Origin: Gammaproteobacteria bacterium | GTDB taxonomy: Bacteria; Pseudomonadota; Gammaproteobacteria; UBA6429; Thiohalophilaceae | Direction of reading: 5' to 3' | Length of the DNA stretch: 62,933 bases | NCBI GenBank assembly: GCA_026197095.1 | Contig: JAPHTF010000108.1 | Span: forward strand, 1 to 62,933 | Part shown: positions 25,336-34,353 of the stretch, piece by piece | How positions within the stretch are numbered: the first letter of the stretch is position 1 | Layout of the letters: each line of letters opens with the position of its first letter | Notes under the pieces: generated by a model | Databases searched by the model: none | Told to the model about the DNA's origin: nothing | The model's input: the letters and a program-made list of their open reading frames with translations, nothing else | Made by a program: the position numbers and the translations under genes

Positions 25336-26511
25336 ATGTCTGTACCCAATGAATATATGAATGTTGAAATGCAACCGCCATTTTATAAACAGCTAAATAT
25401 AGTTGACTGGATTTTCGCCATATTACTCATTGCTGGCAGTATTTTTGCCTTTCAAAAATACTCAGGCTTAATGGATGGTTATGAAGTAGGAATTTTATTT
25501 GGCACGGCTATCTCGCTTATTGCAATCGGCTGGGTATGGAAACCGATGCGTGCTTTAATGTTTTATATTGCCGTATTAAGTTTGTTTGCAATTAATTTAT
25601 ACGGTAATGACCTTGCCGCTGCTGAAAATAACTTTTTCTTAAAGTTTTTATTTTCAGGGCAATCAGCCACGATGTGGATGAGTGCTTTATTTGTTATGGC
25701 CACAGTGGCATATTTTGTGGAGTTATTTTCTGGCAATGCGTTCACCGGAAAAGTTGCCACTGCAATGACCTGGGCTGCAACAGCGATGGGATTCATTGGT
25801 TTACTGGTACGCTGGCGTGAAACTTATTTACACGGTATTGATGTTGGCCATATCCCCGTTAGTAATTTATACGAAGTATTTATTCTGTTTGCCATTATCA
25901 CCGCACTGATTTATCTCTATTATGAAAAAAAATATGAAACCCGTTCGATGGGTGCGTTTGTTTTATTAGTGATTACCGCAGCTATTGCATTTTTACTCTG
26001 GTACCACTTTGAAAGAGATGCTGCTGAAATTAAGCCATTGGTTCCTGCGTTACAAAGTTACTGGATGAAAATACATGTACCGGCTAACTTTGTTGGTTAT
26101 GGTGCCTTTGCGCTAGCCGCCATGATTGGTGTGGCTTACCTGATAAAAGATGTTGCGGTAAAACGAAACCCTCAGGGTAGGGTTGCAGCACGCTTGCCTT
26201 CACTCGACATGATGGATGATGTAATGCACAAGTCCATCGCTTTAGGCTTTGCCTTCTTTACCATCGCGACGGTCCTGGGTGCCATGTGGGCAGCTGAAGC
26301 CTGGGGTGGATACTGGTCGTGGGATCCTAAAGAAACCTGGGCGCTGATTGTCTGGTTAAATTATGCAGCCTGGTTGCATATGCGTCTGATGAAAGGTTTG
26401 CGTGGCCCCGTATTGGCATGGTGGGCGGTGATTGGCTTGTTTGTGACTTTATTTGCATTTGTCGGGGTGAATATGTTCCTCTCGGGTTTGCATTCTTACG
26501 GTGAATTGTAA
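25336..26511 (+). CDS. ccsA: Cytochrome c biogenesis protein CcsA (System II heme handling)
   Basis: This 391-residue polytopic protein has the tryptophan-rich heme-handling motif WGGYWSWDPKETWAL (about residues 325-339), the signature of the CcsA/CcmC/CcmF family. Conserved His residues lie near the second half (HVPANFVGYG, LHMRL, SGLHSYGEL). It forms the heme export and ligation complex with ResB. Some databases label this protein CcsB; function is the same. An intrinsic terminator follows 31 bases after the stop. Confidence 0.94.
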   Translation: MSVPNEYMNVEMQPPFYKQLNIVDWIFAILLIAGSIFAFQKYSGLMDGYEVGILFGTAISLIAIGWVWKPMRALMFYIAVLSLFAINLYGNDLAAAENNFFLKFLFSGQSATMWMSALFVMATVAYFVELFSGNAFTGKVATAMTWAATAMGFIGLLVRWRETYLHGIDVGHIPVSNLYEVFILFAIITALIYLYYEKKYETRSMGAFVLLVITAAIAFLLWYHFERDAAEIKPLVPALQSYWMKIHVPANFVGYGAFALAAMIGVAYLIKDVAVKRNPQGRVAARLPSLDMMDDVMHKSIALGFAFFTIATVLGAMWAAEAWGGYWSWDPKETWALIVWLNYAAWLHMRLMKGLRGPVLAWWAVIGLFVTLFAFVGVNMFLSGLHSYGEL

Positions 26512-26542
26512 ATTGTTGATCCGGAATCTAGATTTTTTGTAG

Positions 26543-26565
26543 GTCGGGCTTTAGCCCGACTTTTT
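26543..26565 (+). terminator. Intrinsic terminator after ccsA
   Basis: GTCGGGCT (26543-26550) pairs with AGCCCGAC (26553-26560), followed by five T residues. Confidence 0.88.
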
Positions 26566-26645
26566 ATTTATATGTCCGATTTGACTTAATAAACCTCTAC
26601 GAGGTTTGTCAGTATGACCCTAACGTATACCATACGTTCTGGCCG

Positions 26646-26862
26646 CGCCGGACAGCCGGGTTATTTTTTCTTATTTGTCCAAGGAAAAGTGACCAAAAAA
26701 GAAAGACACCCAGAGTCTTGACCTCGTTTTACTCGGTTGCCCTCAATGCTCGCATAAAACGGGCACTGACATCAGAATACTTTGTGTTCATCAGGCACTC
26801 CCTGAACATTCCATGTCCTGGTCGCGCAACTTGCGCCAAGCAAAGCTTCTTAAGCGGACAAA
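26646..26862 (+). repeat. Intergenic repeat, copy A (left border of LysR cassette)
   Basis: This noncoding stretch resembles, in inverted orientation, the one at 30313-30545. Shared blocks in the same order include ACCAAA-(A/G)-AAA-GACACCC, CTC-CATAAAAC, AACAT-CC-TG and a final GCAAA-CTT-CGG-CAAAC block. The motif GACCAAAAAAGAAAGACACCC is of a type common in proteobacterial intergenic regions near former mobile or degenerate coding sequence. The 404 bases from 26512 to 26915 contain this repeat, the ccsA terminator and nothing else I can name. Confidence 0.6.
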
Positions 26863-26915
26863 CTACCTGATAATAACTGAGCTAGTACGAGATAGTTATT
26901 TCAGGGATACAAAAT

Positions 26916-27803
26916 TTATACCTTCCAGGCATCAACAAGAAAATCAACAAATGCACGGACCTTTACAGAGACGAGCTTACTGTAAGGGTATACCGCATAT
27001 AAGCCAGGCATAGCAGAGGTGTAGTCGTCTAAAACTGTTTTTAATTGACCTTCTTTTAAAGCATTAGTAACCATGTATGTTGGTGCAATAAATATTCCGT
27101 TACCATTGAGTGCAGCCTTCATTAATAAATTACCAGTATCCGAATGAAGATTGCCTTCAACTTTTATATTCAATATTTTCCCATCCTTATCCTTGAAACC
27201 CCAGTTAGCTGATCTCTGACCTTGTGAATAAATAAGACAATTGTGTTTACTGAGTTCATCTGGATGTTGAGGGGAGCCATTTTTTTCAAGGTATTTTGCT
27301 GATGCGCAGACATGAAAACTACACGGCATTAACAAACGAGCAATTAAGCTTGAATCTTCCATCTCACCAACCCGAAGCGCTACATCAATCCCTTCTTCTA
27401 TAAGATCTACAAAGCGACCTGATATATGGACATCAAGCTCAAGCGTAGGGAATTTTTGCTGAAAATTTAAGAGCACTTCAGGAAGCAAAGAAAGAGCAAG
27501 ACTCTCGGGAGCAGATATGCGCAACCTGCCACGTGGCTCACTTTGTAATGGCAAAACGGACTGCTCGGCCTCCCTAACATCCGCCATTATTCGTTTTGAA
27601 TAACTGGCAAAGACTTCCCCGGCATGGGTTAAGTGCAGACGCCTGGTAGTGCGCTGCATCAGTTGCACGCCCAAATGCTGTTCCAGCTGGGAAACCTGCT
27701 TGCTCACTACTGGCTTTGAAATGCCTAGCGCATCGGCCGCAGCAGTAAAACTGCCCTTTTCAACTACCGTGGCAAACGTCTCTAAGTAAGGAAGAATAGT
27801 CAT
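26916..27803 (-). CDS. LysR-family transcriptional regulator
   Basis: This 295-residue regulator has an N-terminal winged helix-turn-helix (about residues 3-60: FAAVVEKGSFTAAADALGIS-like helix, then KPVVSKQVSQLEQHLG) and a substrate-binding co-inducer domain over about 90-290. It is divergently transcribed from the cytochrome b561 gene with about 150 bases between, the classic arrangement for a LysR regulator controlling its neighbour. It most resembles the AaeR/DmlR-like group in the FAEMV-type N-terminus, but the inducer cannot be named. The start fits the family. Confidence 0.92.
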   Translation of the reverse strand: MTILPYLETFATVVEKGSFTAAADALGISKPVVSKQVSQLEQHLGVQLMQRTTRRLHLTHAGEVFASYSKRIMADVREAEQSVLPLQSEPRGRLRISAPESLALSLLPEVLLNFQQKFPTLELDVHISGRFVDLIEEGIDVALRVGEMEDSSLIARLLMPCSFHVCASAKYLEKNGSPQHPDELSKHNCLIYSQGQRSANWGFKDKDGKILNIKVEGNLHSDTGNLLMKAALNGNGIFIAPTYMVTNALKEGQLKTVLDDYTSAMPGLYAVYPYSKLVSVKVRAFVDFLVDAWKV

Positions 27804-27954
27804 ATTATTAAAGAATTAGAAACAATAAGTTTCTTTATAGCACGTTTATGTTGAAAAAATATAGGTATAGACTGTTTTAAAACGTGAATCGATCCTTTGT
27901 CGGGTTCGAGCCATCCATTAAATACAAATGCTATGAGTTATTCGGAGAAATATC

Positions 27955-28497
27955 ATGTTAAAGAATACTGCTAATACATACGGAATTGTCGCAAAAGCCT
28001 TCCACTGGGTGCTATTCCTGATGCTCACCTTTTCAATTATCGCGGGTAATTTTCTAGCCGCTATGCCTAAAGGCGCGGAGAAACTCCAGGCCGCAGGGAT
28101 GCACAAGTCATTTGGTGCCGTTATCTTAATGCTAATAATGCTGCGCTTTGTCTGGAAGCTGCTCAATGAAACACCTGATCTTCCCGCTGGTACCACTGCA
28201 AAAGAAACAATGCTGGCCAGGGGAATGCACTGGTTTCTTTATGCCTTGATGTTCGCGCAACCCTTGTCAGGAATCATGATGTCCCAGGCTGCTGGTATCC
28301 CGGTGAGCTTCTTTGGACTTTTTGAATTTCCTGTTTTCCTGGAAAAAGCCCCTGAACTTGCAAAATTCTTCCGTGGTGTGCATGGCACCGTATGGATTTT
28401 ATTAGTTGTATCAGTAGTAGGACATGTTGGCGCAGCCCTGCACCATCATTTTATCAGGAAGGATAACGTGTTGAAGCAAATGACGACTGGGGCTTAA
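27955..28497 (+). CDS. Cytochrome b561 family membrane protein
   Basis: This 180-residue protein with four membrane helices binds b-type heme. Histidines expected for heme ligation lie in KAFHWVLF (helix 1), GMHKSFGAV (helix 2 region), GMHWFLYALM (helix 3) and VHGTVWILLVV plus GHVGAALHHHFIRKD (helix 4). CGGAG precedes the ATG. It transfers electrons across or within the inner membrane, often from quinol. Its neighbour downstream is an exported metallo-beta-lactamase-fold protein, and the LysR regulator is divergent, so these form one regulated cassette. Confidence 0.92.
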   Translation: MLKNTANTYGIVAKAFHWVLFLMLTFSIIAGNFLAAMPKGAEKLQAAGMHKSFGAVILMLIMLRFVWKLLNETPDLPAGTTAKETMLARGMHWFLYALMFAQPLSGIMMSQAAGIPVSFFGLFEFPVFLEKAPELAKFFRGVHGTVWILLVVSVVGHVGAALHHHFIRKDNVLKQMTTGA

Positions 28498-28552
28498 GCA
28501 TCATCACGATTAAATCTGAAATTAACTATGAGAATAAAAAGAGGATAAAAAA

Positions 28553-29452
28553 ATGAAACATCTATTATTAAAGTTTACTTTTGTACTTAGCCTGTTGTTT
28601 TCATCCACGGCAATGTCTGCTGACTTCCCGACGAAAGAACCTATGGGCGGACAGCCTTTTGGACACAGCGTTAAAAAAGTGAGTGATGGCTTATATGTAT
28701 TTCGCTGGTGGGTTTATCGAAACATATTTATGGTTACCGATGAGGGCGTCATTGTTACTGACCCATTAAACCCAAAAGCGGCCAAGCTATTACGCAATGA
28801 AATTCGTAAGATCACAGATAAGCCTGTTAAGTATGTTGTCTACAGCCATAATCATCATGATCACATTTCCGGTGGTAATATCTTTAAAGAAGAAGGTGCG
28901 AAATTTATTGGACATAAAAATATTTTAAAAGAACTTGGCGATCATCCAAGTGCTGTAACACCGCTTCCAGATATTACTTTTGATAGTGAGTACACATTGC
29001 AACTTGGTGGTAGAACAATAGAACTTAAATACTTCGGTCCAAACCATGGTGAAAGCCTCGTGGTTATGATGCTACCGAAAGAAAAAATACTGTTTGTTGT
29101 TGATATTGTTACACCTCGACGTGTTGCTTTTAGAAGCATGCCAGATTTCTGGCCTGATGAATGGATTCGATCACTAAAAGAAATCGAACAACTGGATTTT
29201 GATTACGTTATTTCAGCTCATGGTCCAGAAAATCAACCTGCTATCGATCCAGCTGCAGTAGTTAAAGAACAACGTATGTACCTGGAAGACCTTATCGCCG
29301 CAGTAAAAGTGGAATGGGATAAAGGTACGCATAGTCCAGATAAATTACGTAAGTTGGTCAAACTACCTAAATACAAGCATTGGCGTTCATATGAACAGTG
29401 GTTACCAATGAACGTAGAACGTATCTGGGCTTATTTACATATGGGCTGGTAA
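28553..29452 (+). CDS. Exported metallo-beta-lactamase-fold hydrolase
   Basis: This 299-residue protein has a signal peptide (cleavage near SA/DFPTKEP) and an MBL fold. The metal motif HNHHDH (HxHxDH, about residues 100-105 in YSHNHHDHISGG) is intact, with later ligands in GPNHGES (His), VDIVTP (Asp) and SAHGPE (His). The natural substrate is unknown. Its close position behind cytochrome b561 and the LysR regulator suggests a periplasmic detoxification or redox role, which is inference. An intrinsic terminator follows. Confidence 0.88.
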   Translation: MKHLLLKFTFVLSLLFSSTAMSADFPTKEPMGGQPFGHSVKKVSDGLYVFRWWVYRNIFMVTDEGVIVTDPLNPKAAKLLRNEIRKITDKPVKYVVYSHNHHDHISGGNIFKEEGAKFIGHKNILKELGDHPSAVTPLPDITFDSEYTLQLGGRTIELKYFGPNHGESLVVMMLPKEKILFVVDIVTPRRVAFRSMPDFWPDEWIRSLKEIEQLDFDYVISAHGPENQPAIDPAAVVKEQRMYLEDLIAAVKVEWDKGTHSPDKLRKLVKLPKYKHWRSYEQWLPMNVERIWAYLHMGW

Positions 29453-29466
29453 TCATATAAATCAAA

Positions 29467-29507
29467 GGAGGAATGCTTATTCTAAGTTAGCGTTCCTCCC
29501 ATTTTAT
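29467..29507 (+). terminator. Intrinsic terminator after the MBL-fold gene
   Basis: GGAGGAATGC (29467-29476) pairs with GCGTTCCTCC (29490-29499) with one mismatched pair, then a T-rich tail CATTTTATTTG. The methyltransferase gene starts only 18 bases later, so it may depend on read-through or a promoter inside this region. Confidence 0.75.
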
Positions 29508-29524
29508 TTGTTAAGGAGTATAAC

Positions 29525-30115
29525 GTGTGGAACCAGAGATACAGTACTGAGACATATGCTTATGGTATAGAACCGAATGATTTTTTGGTTTCAATGTTAG
29601 ATAAGTTACCTGCAGGTAAAGTCTTATGTCTTGGAGATGGTGAAGGACGAAACTCGGTCTGGTTAGCGGAACAGGGATTTGATGTTACAGCCGTCGATCT
29701 GTCTGAAGTTGGATTAGCTAAAGCCAATAAACTTGCAAAATCACGTGGCGTTAATATCACAACAGCTCATCAAGATCTTGCGGACTTTGATATTGGTGTA
29801 GAACAATGGGATGTTATTGTTTCAATTTTTTGTCATCTCCCGCCAACATCAAGAGCAGATGTGCATCGTCGTTGTAAAATGGGTTTACGCCAGGGTGGCA
29901 TGCTGTTACTTGAAGCTTATACACCTCTGCAACTTGAGTACAAAACCGGTGGACCTGCAACTGCGGACATGATGATGAATGTTCAATCATTGAGTGATGA
30001 GTTTATTGGGATGGAGTTCCTTCATTTACAAGAGCGCATCCGTGAAGTAATTGAAGGTAAATTCCATAATGGAACGGGAGCTGTTGTGCAAATGCTTGGA
30101 AAAAAATCTGAGTAA
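29525..30115 (+). CDS. Class I SAM-dependent methyltransferase
   Basis: This 196-residue protein has the methyltransferase motif I VLCLGDGEGRNSVWLAEQG (about residues 35-53), then VTAVDLSEVGLAKA (motif II) and WDVIVSIFCHLPP (motif IV). The start is GTG with TTAAGGAG upstream. It belongs to the TehB-like small methyltransferases; the substrate is unknown, with tellurite or thiol-type substrates among known relatives. It closes the LysR-b561-MBL cassette. Confidence 0.88.
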   Translation: MWNQRYSTETYAYGIEPNDFLVSMLDKLPAGKVLCLGDGEGRNSVWLAEQGFDVTAVDLSEVGLAKANKLAKSRGVNITTAHQDLADFDIGVEQWDVIVSIFCHLPPTSRADVHRRCKMGLRQGGMLLLEAYTPLQLEYKTGGPATADMMMNVQSLSDEFIGMEFLHLQERIREVIEGKFHNGTGAVVQMLGKKSE

Positions 30116-30250
30116 TAAATAAATCAGTGTAGAATGTCCGTTAATGCCGAAAGCAGACATTAACAATAATTTTTCCAAACTATCTAAGTGTTCAATTCCC
30201 GTTAAACGCAGTCGAGGAAAAATTTAAATCAGGATCATAGCGAGCTCAAT

Positions 30251-30280
30251 CATTCTCGGTCATTCTCGGTCATCCTTGGC
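30251..30280 (+). repeat. Short tandem 10-base repeat
   Basis: CATTCTCGGT occurs twice head to tail, followed by the related CATCCTTGGC. No function is apparent. Confidence 0.7.
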
Positions 30281-30312
30281 CTCCATGACATTAATACGTC
30301 TATGTATTTAAT

Positions 30313-30545
30313 GTTTGAGCGGATAAGACGTTTTGCTAAGCGTAACCAGAACGCGCAGCGCGCGTGCAGGGCATGTTGGATGAGACACGTAGTGATTTTA
30401 CACCGAGTTAGCGAGTGCCGGATTTAAGTTTTATGTGAGGGGATTGGAATTGGAAATTCCAACAAGTTTCCGGGTGTCTTTTTCTTTGGTACCTTTCTTT
30501 TACAAGCAAAAGAAAGATAATTGCTGTCGGGCAAAGACCGGACAT
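30313..30545 (-). repeat. Intergenic repeat, copy B (right border of LysR cassette)
   Basis: Read on the minus strand, this stretch follows copy A (26646-26862): a GCCCGACAGC block, an A/G-rich segment ending in GACACCC, CTCACATAAAAC, AACATGCCCTG and GCAAAACGTCTTATCCGCTC. Divergence is substantial, so the copies are old. Together with copy A it borders the cassette 26.9-30.1 kb. Confidence 0.55.
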
Positions 30546-30551
30546 ACAATC

Positions 30552-31052
30552 CTAGCGCATTAATCCGCCATACATATATTGGTTAAAACTGGCAATATCG
30601 ATACTGACACCACGGAAGAGGTGATCCAGGCTCATAATGGCCTGTTCAAGTAACAATACTGATATGTAAGGGTGCTCAACGCGTAAGCGGTTATACATTG
30701 TTTTAGAGATACGGAGCAATTTGGTATCTGCACTCATAGCACGGATACGGGCTGAACGAGGTTTGCCATCAAAAAATGACATCGAGCCCATGAGTTCACC
30801 CGCTTCAAGTTCACCAATTTCAACTTCCTTGCCCTGGTTCTCATGGAATAAACCGGTCACACCTTCAATAACAAAAAAGAGCGCGTCACCTATTTCACCA
30901 ATATTCGCGATTACATCACCCTTTTTATAAGAAACTGCTTCAGTAAATTCAAGAAAAGTATTAACTTCTCGAATAGTGAGAGATTCACAGAATTTATTCT
31001 GACAAAGCACATCGTTGAGGTCGAATTGTTCTGTACTGCGTTGATGTGGCAT
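30552..31052 (-). CDS. Cyclic-nucleotide-binding-fold protein without DNA-binding domain
   Basis: This roughly 166-residue protein contains one CNB (CRP-like) beta-roll: YKKGDVIANIGEIGDALFFVIEGVTGLF, then GELEAGELMGSMSFFDGKPRSARIRA. The phosphate-binding cassette shape is present (FFDGKPRSA). No helix-turn-helix follows, so it is not a CRP/FNR transcription factor. The ATG at 31052 is preferred because CAGGAG lies 7 bases before it; an upstream ATG at 31082 is open. Its partner and ligand are unknown. It is divergent from dsbA. Confidence 0.82.
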   Translation of the reverse strand: MPHQRSTEQFDLNDVLCQNKFCESLTIREVNTFLEFTEAVSYKKGDVIANIGEIGDALFFVIEGVTGLFHENQGKEVEIGELEAGELMGSMSFFDGKPRSARIRAMSADTKLLRISKTMYNRLRVEHPYISVLLLEQAIMSLDHLFRGVSIDIASFNQYMYGGLMR

Positions 31053-31195
31053 GGTGGAACTCCTGAATATTGATAAGGCCAAATTTTAAGGCTGTTTGCT
31101 GGCTAAGTGTGGGTAATGCTAACGGTAGCTTGCGCTTATTCCTGAGATTGAATACCCTGAAATTATAAAGAATATTGTAAAGGAAGTTAATAACA

Positions 31196-31828
31196 ATGAA
31201 ATGTAAATTATTTATGGCAATGCTAATGGCTGCTTTATTTAGCAATGTGGCAATTGCTGCGATAGATGAAGGAATCGAATATAAGCGTGTATCACCCGCA
31301 CAACCTACGATCACCAGGGATAAAGTCGAGGTGGTTGAGTTATTTTGGTATGGCTGCCCACATTGCTTTCATTTTGAGCCAGATCTAAACAAATGGTTAG
31401 CAAATAAACCGGATAATGTGGCATTTGTTCGGGTTCCCGCCGTTTTTAATTCAGTCTGGGCATTACACGCACGCGCCTATTATGCGGCAGAAACACTGGG
31501 GCTTTATGACAATGGCAAACATGAATTTCATGAAGCCTTTTTTGAAGAAATTCATAAACATAAAAAGCGCCTGGATAATAAAAATGCTTTAAGGACATTT
31601 TTTGCCCGATTTGGTGTTTCGGCTGAAGATTTCAATAATACGTTTGAATCCTTTGCGGTGAATACCAAGGTGAGTCGCGCAGCAACTTTATCAAAACGTT
31701 ATCAATTAGATGGTGTACCTACCTTAATTGTTAATGGTAAATATAGAACGGATGGCCCTATGGCCGGTGGCCGTCAAGGCATGCTTAAAGTTCTGGATTT
31801 CTTGATTAAGAAAGAATCAAAAAAATAG
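31196..31828 (+). CDS. dsbA: Periplasmic thiol:disulfide oxidoreductase DsbA
   Basis: This 210-residue protein introduces disulfides into exported proteins. It has a signal peptide (cleavage near AIAA/IDEG), the active site CPHC in FWYGCPHCFHFEP (about residues 54-57) and the cis-Pro loop VPTLIVNGKYR. A strong ribosome-binding site (AAGGAAG) precedes the ATG. The place after the c5/c4 genes matches Pseudomonas. Disulfide chemistry also feeds cytochrome c maturation by CcsBA, consistent with the neighbourhood. Confidence 0.95.
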   Translation: MKCKLFMAMLMAALFSNVAIAAIDEGIEYKRVSPAQPTITRDKVEVVELFWYGCPHCFHFEPDLNKWLANKPDNVAFVRVPAVFNSVWALHARAYYAAETLGLYDNGKHEFHEAFFEEIHKHKKRLDNKNALRTFFARFGVSAEDFNNTFESFAVNTKVSRAATLSKRYQLDGVPTLIVNGKYRTDGPMAGGRQGMLKVLDFLIKKESKK

Positions 31829-31908
31829 CATTCTGTTTTAAGTTTTTAACGTGATTTAAGTTTATAAAGATGAAGCCGATAGGGTTAATAGGTAAAAAGG
31901 AATAAGAA

Positions 31909-33540
31909 ATGAAAGCGGCAGAATTATTTGTAAAGTGTTTGGAAAACGAGGGTGTTGAATACATCTTCGGTATTCCAGGTGAAGAAAACCTGGACATGAT
32001 GGATGCCTTACTCGACTCATCAATAAAATTTATTACAGTACGGCATGAGCAGGGAGCGGCATTTATGGCCGATGTTTATGGCCGCTTAACCGGCCGCGCC
32101 GGAGTTTGTCTGGCAACTCTTGGACCAGGCGCAACGAACCTGATCACCGGAGTGGCTGATGCCAATATGGATCATGCTCCTATGATAGCAATAGCAGGTC
32201 AGGCCAGTACACATCGGCTGCATAAAGAATCCCACCAGGTGCTGGATCTGGAACAAATGTTTCAACCCATTACCAAATATTCCTCGCGTTTATTAACTCC
32301 AGATATTATTGCTGAAGTGGTTCGCAAAGCATTTAAGGTCGCACAAACTGAAAAAACCGGTGCGTGTTTTATTGAGTTTCCTGAAAATATTGCCGAGATG
32401 GAAATTGAGGATGAACCTTTACCGGTAAAACATGCACATACCCCTGAGCCTCCTGGTGAGCGGGTTGATCGTGCCGCAGAACTCATTTCAAATGCAAAAA
32501 ATCCCATTATCCTTGCCGGCAATGGTGTCGTGCGTGGTAAGGCCTGGAAACAGTTAGATAGTTTTGCAAAAGAATTACGCATTCCTGTTGCCAATACATT
32601 TATGGCAAAAGGTGTGATTCCTTTTAAACATAAAATGGCATTAGGTAGTGCCGGTTTGCAAGCAAATGATTATGTCAGCTGTGGTTTTAGTAAAGCCGAT
32701 GTCATTATTTGTATTGGCTATGATCTGGTTGAGTATCATCCCTATCTCTGGCATCCAACAAAAGATCGCATCATTATTCACATCGACCAGTCACCTGCGG
32801 AAGTTGATGCTTATTATCCAGTGAGTTGTGGTGTAGTGGGTGACATTAAACATTCCTTGTTACGCATTATGAATATCGCAAGCCCGAATACAGGTAACGC
32901 GATGCGTGCTTTAAGAAATGCTTTGATTGAGGATATGAATCAGCACAAAGATGATAATTGTGTGCCGATGAAGCCACAAAAAATTATCTGGGATTTACGT
33001 ACGGCAATGAAGATGGAAGATATTGCAATCTCCGATGTGGGTGCACATAAAATGTGGATGTCACGCATGTTCCGTTGTGAATTCCCCAATACCTGTATTA
33101 TTTCAAATGGCTTTGCCAGTATGGGTATTGCTGTACCCGGTGCAATTGGCGCCAAGCTCGCATTTCCAGATCGCAGCATAGTCGCTGTCACCGGAGATGC
33201 AGGATTCCTGATGAACTCACAGGAAATTGAAACGGCTTTACGTATAAAAACACCCATAGTTATTTTGATCTGGAATGATTCAGCCTACGGATTAATAGAA
33301 TGGAAACAAATGAACCAGTTTGGAAGAAAATCAAATATTGATTTTAATAATCCAGACTTTGTGAAATATGCAGAATCTTTTGGTGCAAAGGGTTATCGTA
33401 TTACCAAGGGTGAAGACTTATTACCGACCTTGAAAAAGGCACTGGCAGATAACACAGTGAGTGTGATTGATTGTCCGGTAGATTATAGCGAAAACTTAAA
33501 GCTCACTGGCAAGTTAGGTGAAATGGTTTGTCCAATATAG
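31909..33540 (+). CDS. Thiamine-diphosphate enzyme, acetolactate-synthase-like
   Basis: This 543-residue enzyme has the three TPP-family domains. The N-terminal pyrimidine-binding domain has the catalytic Glu in VRHEQGAAFMADVYGR and GPGATNLITGVADANMD. The central Rossmann domain follows. The C-terminal pyrophosphate-binding domain carries the GDAGFLMNSQEIETALR-type GDG-(25-30)-N motif ending in IWNDSAYG. It resembles catabolic acetolactate synthases (AlsS-like) that condense pyruvate. No regulatory small subunit gene is adjacent, which fits a catabolic rather than biosynthetic enzyme, but a different 2-keto-acid substrate is possible. The next gene overlaps its end. Confidence 0.82.
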   Translation: MKAAELFVKCLENEGVEYIFGIPGEENLDMMDALLDSSIKFITVRHEQGAAFMADVYGRLTGRAGVCLATLGPGATNLITGVADANMDHAPMIAIAGQASTHRLHKESHQVLDLEQMFQPITKYSSRLLTPDIIAEVVRKAFKVAQTEKTGACFIEFPENIAEMEIEDEPLPVKHAHTPEPPGERVDRAAELISNAKNPIILAGNGVVRGKAWKQLDSFAKELRIPVANTFMAKGVIPFKHKMALGSAGLQANDYVSCGFSKADVIICIGYDLVEYHPYLWHPTKDRIIIHIDQSPAEVDAYYPVSCGVVGDIKHSLLRIMNIASPNTGNAMRALRNALIEDMNQHKDDNCVPMKPQKIIWDLRTAMKMEDIAISDVGAHKMWMSRMFRCEFPNTCIISNGFASMGIAVPGAIGAKLAFPDRSIVAVTGDAGFLMNSQEIETALRIKTPIVILIWNDSAYGLIEWKQMNQFGRKSNIDFNNPDFVKYAESFGAKGYRITKGEDLLPTLKKALADNTVSVIDCPVDYSENLKLTGKLGEMVCPI

Positions 33541-34352
33541 CAACAAGCACAACATTACGAATTTTAAGTTACAACCTTCAGGTTGGAATTAAGACAAGCC
33601 GGCCAAGTCATTATTTTACAGGTAGCTGGAAACACTTAATTCCTCATTCACAGCGTCTGTCTAATCTTGATGATACGATCAATTTTTTAGAGATGTATGA
33701 CATCGTAGGCCTGCAAGAAACAGATGCTGGCAGTTTACGCAGTAACTACATTAACTTAACAGAATACCTGGCAGATCGCGCCAGGTTTCCTCATTGGTAT
33801 CATCAGGTCAATCGTAATCTGGGGCATATTGCAAAACACAGTAATGGTTTGTTAAGCCGTTTAAAGCCTTATGAAATAGAAAATATTAAATTGCCAGGCT
33901 TAATACCTGGCAGACAAGCGATTCTTGCTAAATATGGCACTGAAAAAGAAACCTTAGCGGTGTTTGTTTTACATCTCGCGCTTAGTAAACGCGCTCGCTT
34001 ACGGCAGCTGGCAATGATTAGTGAGAAAGTTAATCAATATGAACATGCCATAGTGATGGGCGATTTGAATTGCAAAGTGGATAGTGCTGAAATGCGCCAT
34101 CTATTTAGTGAAACAAAATTACATGAACCGCTGGAAGAAGTGCATACATTCCCAAGTTGGCGACCACAACATCATATTGATCACATCTTGGTCACTTCTG
34201 AACTTGAGGTTGTTACAGCAAAGTCATTGAAGCATGCATGTTCAGATCACCTGCCTATTATGATGGAAGTGAAATTACCCGAAACTCTTAAGATCAAGCA
34301 GAAGCCATTAATCACTGCAAGCCAGATAGGTAAAACTACGGAAGTAGCATGA
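33528..34352 (+). CDS. Endonuclease/exonuclease/phosphatase-family protein
   Basis: This 274-residue protein has the EEP fold: ILSYNLQVG, the acidic ETDAG (QETDAGSLR), VMGDLNCKVD (GDxN) and the C-terminal SDHLPIMM (SDH) motif. The start is a TTG with AGGTG upstream; no ATG gives the conserved N-terminus. It overlaps the preceding gene by 13 bases, so translation is coupled. In Pseudomonas its homologue sits between dsbA and a GGDEF gene, as here. Substrate (nucleic acid or phospholipid) is unknown. Confidence 0.85.
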   Translation: MSNIATSTTLRILSYNLQVGIKTSRPSHYFTGSWKHLIPHSQRLSNLDDTINFLEMYDIVGLQETDAGSLRSNYINLTEYLADRARFPHWYHQVNRNLGHIAKHSNGLLSRLKPYEIENIKLPGLIPGRQAILAKYGTEKETLAVFVLHLALSKRARLRQLAMISEKVNQYEHAIVMGDLNCKVDSAEMRHLFSETKLHEPLEEVHTFPSWRPQHHIDHILVTSELEVVTAKSLKHACSDHLPIMMEVKLPETLKIKQKPLITASQIGKTTEVA

Positions 34353-34353
34353 A

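Larger units (their letters stand above)
30116..30551. other. Gene-free region with repeats
   Basis: This 436-base region holds a short tandem direct repeat (30251-30280) and repeat copy B (30313-30545). No credible gene, RNA or terminator was seen. Confidence 0.6.

Noticed and set aside
30251-30280. Short tandem 10-base repeats as a CRISPR array
   Set aside because: There are only two exact units plus a degenerate third, without spacers.
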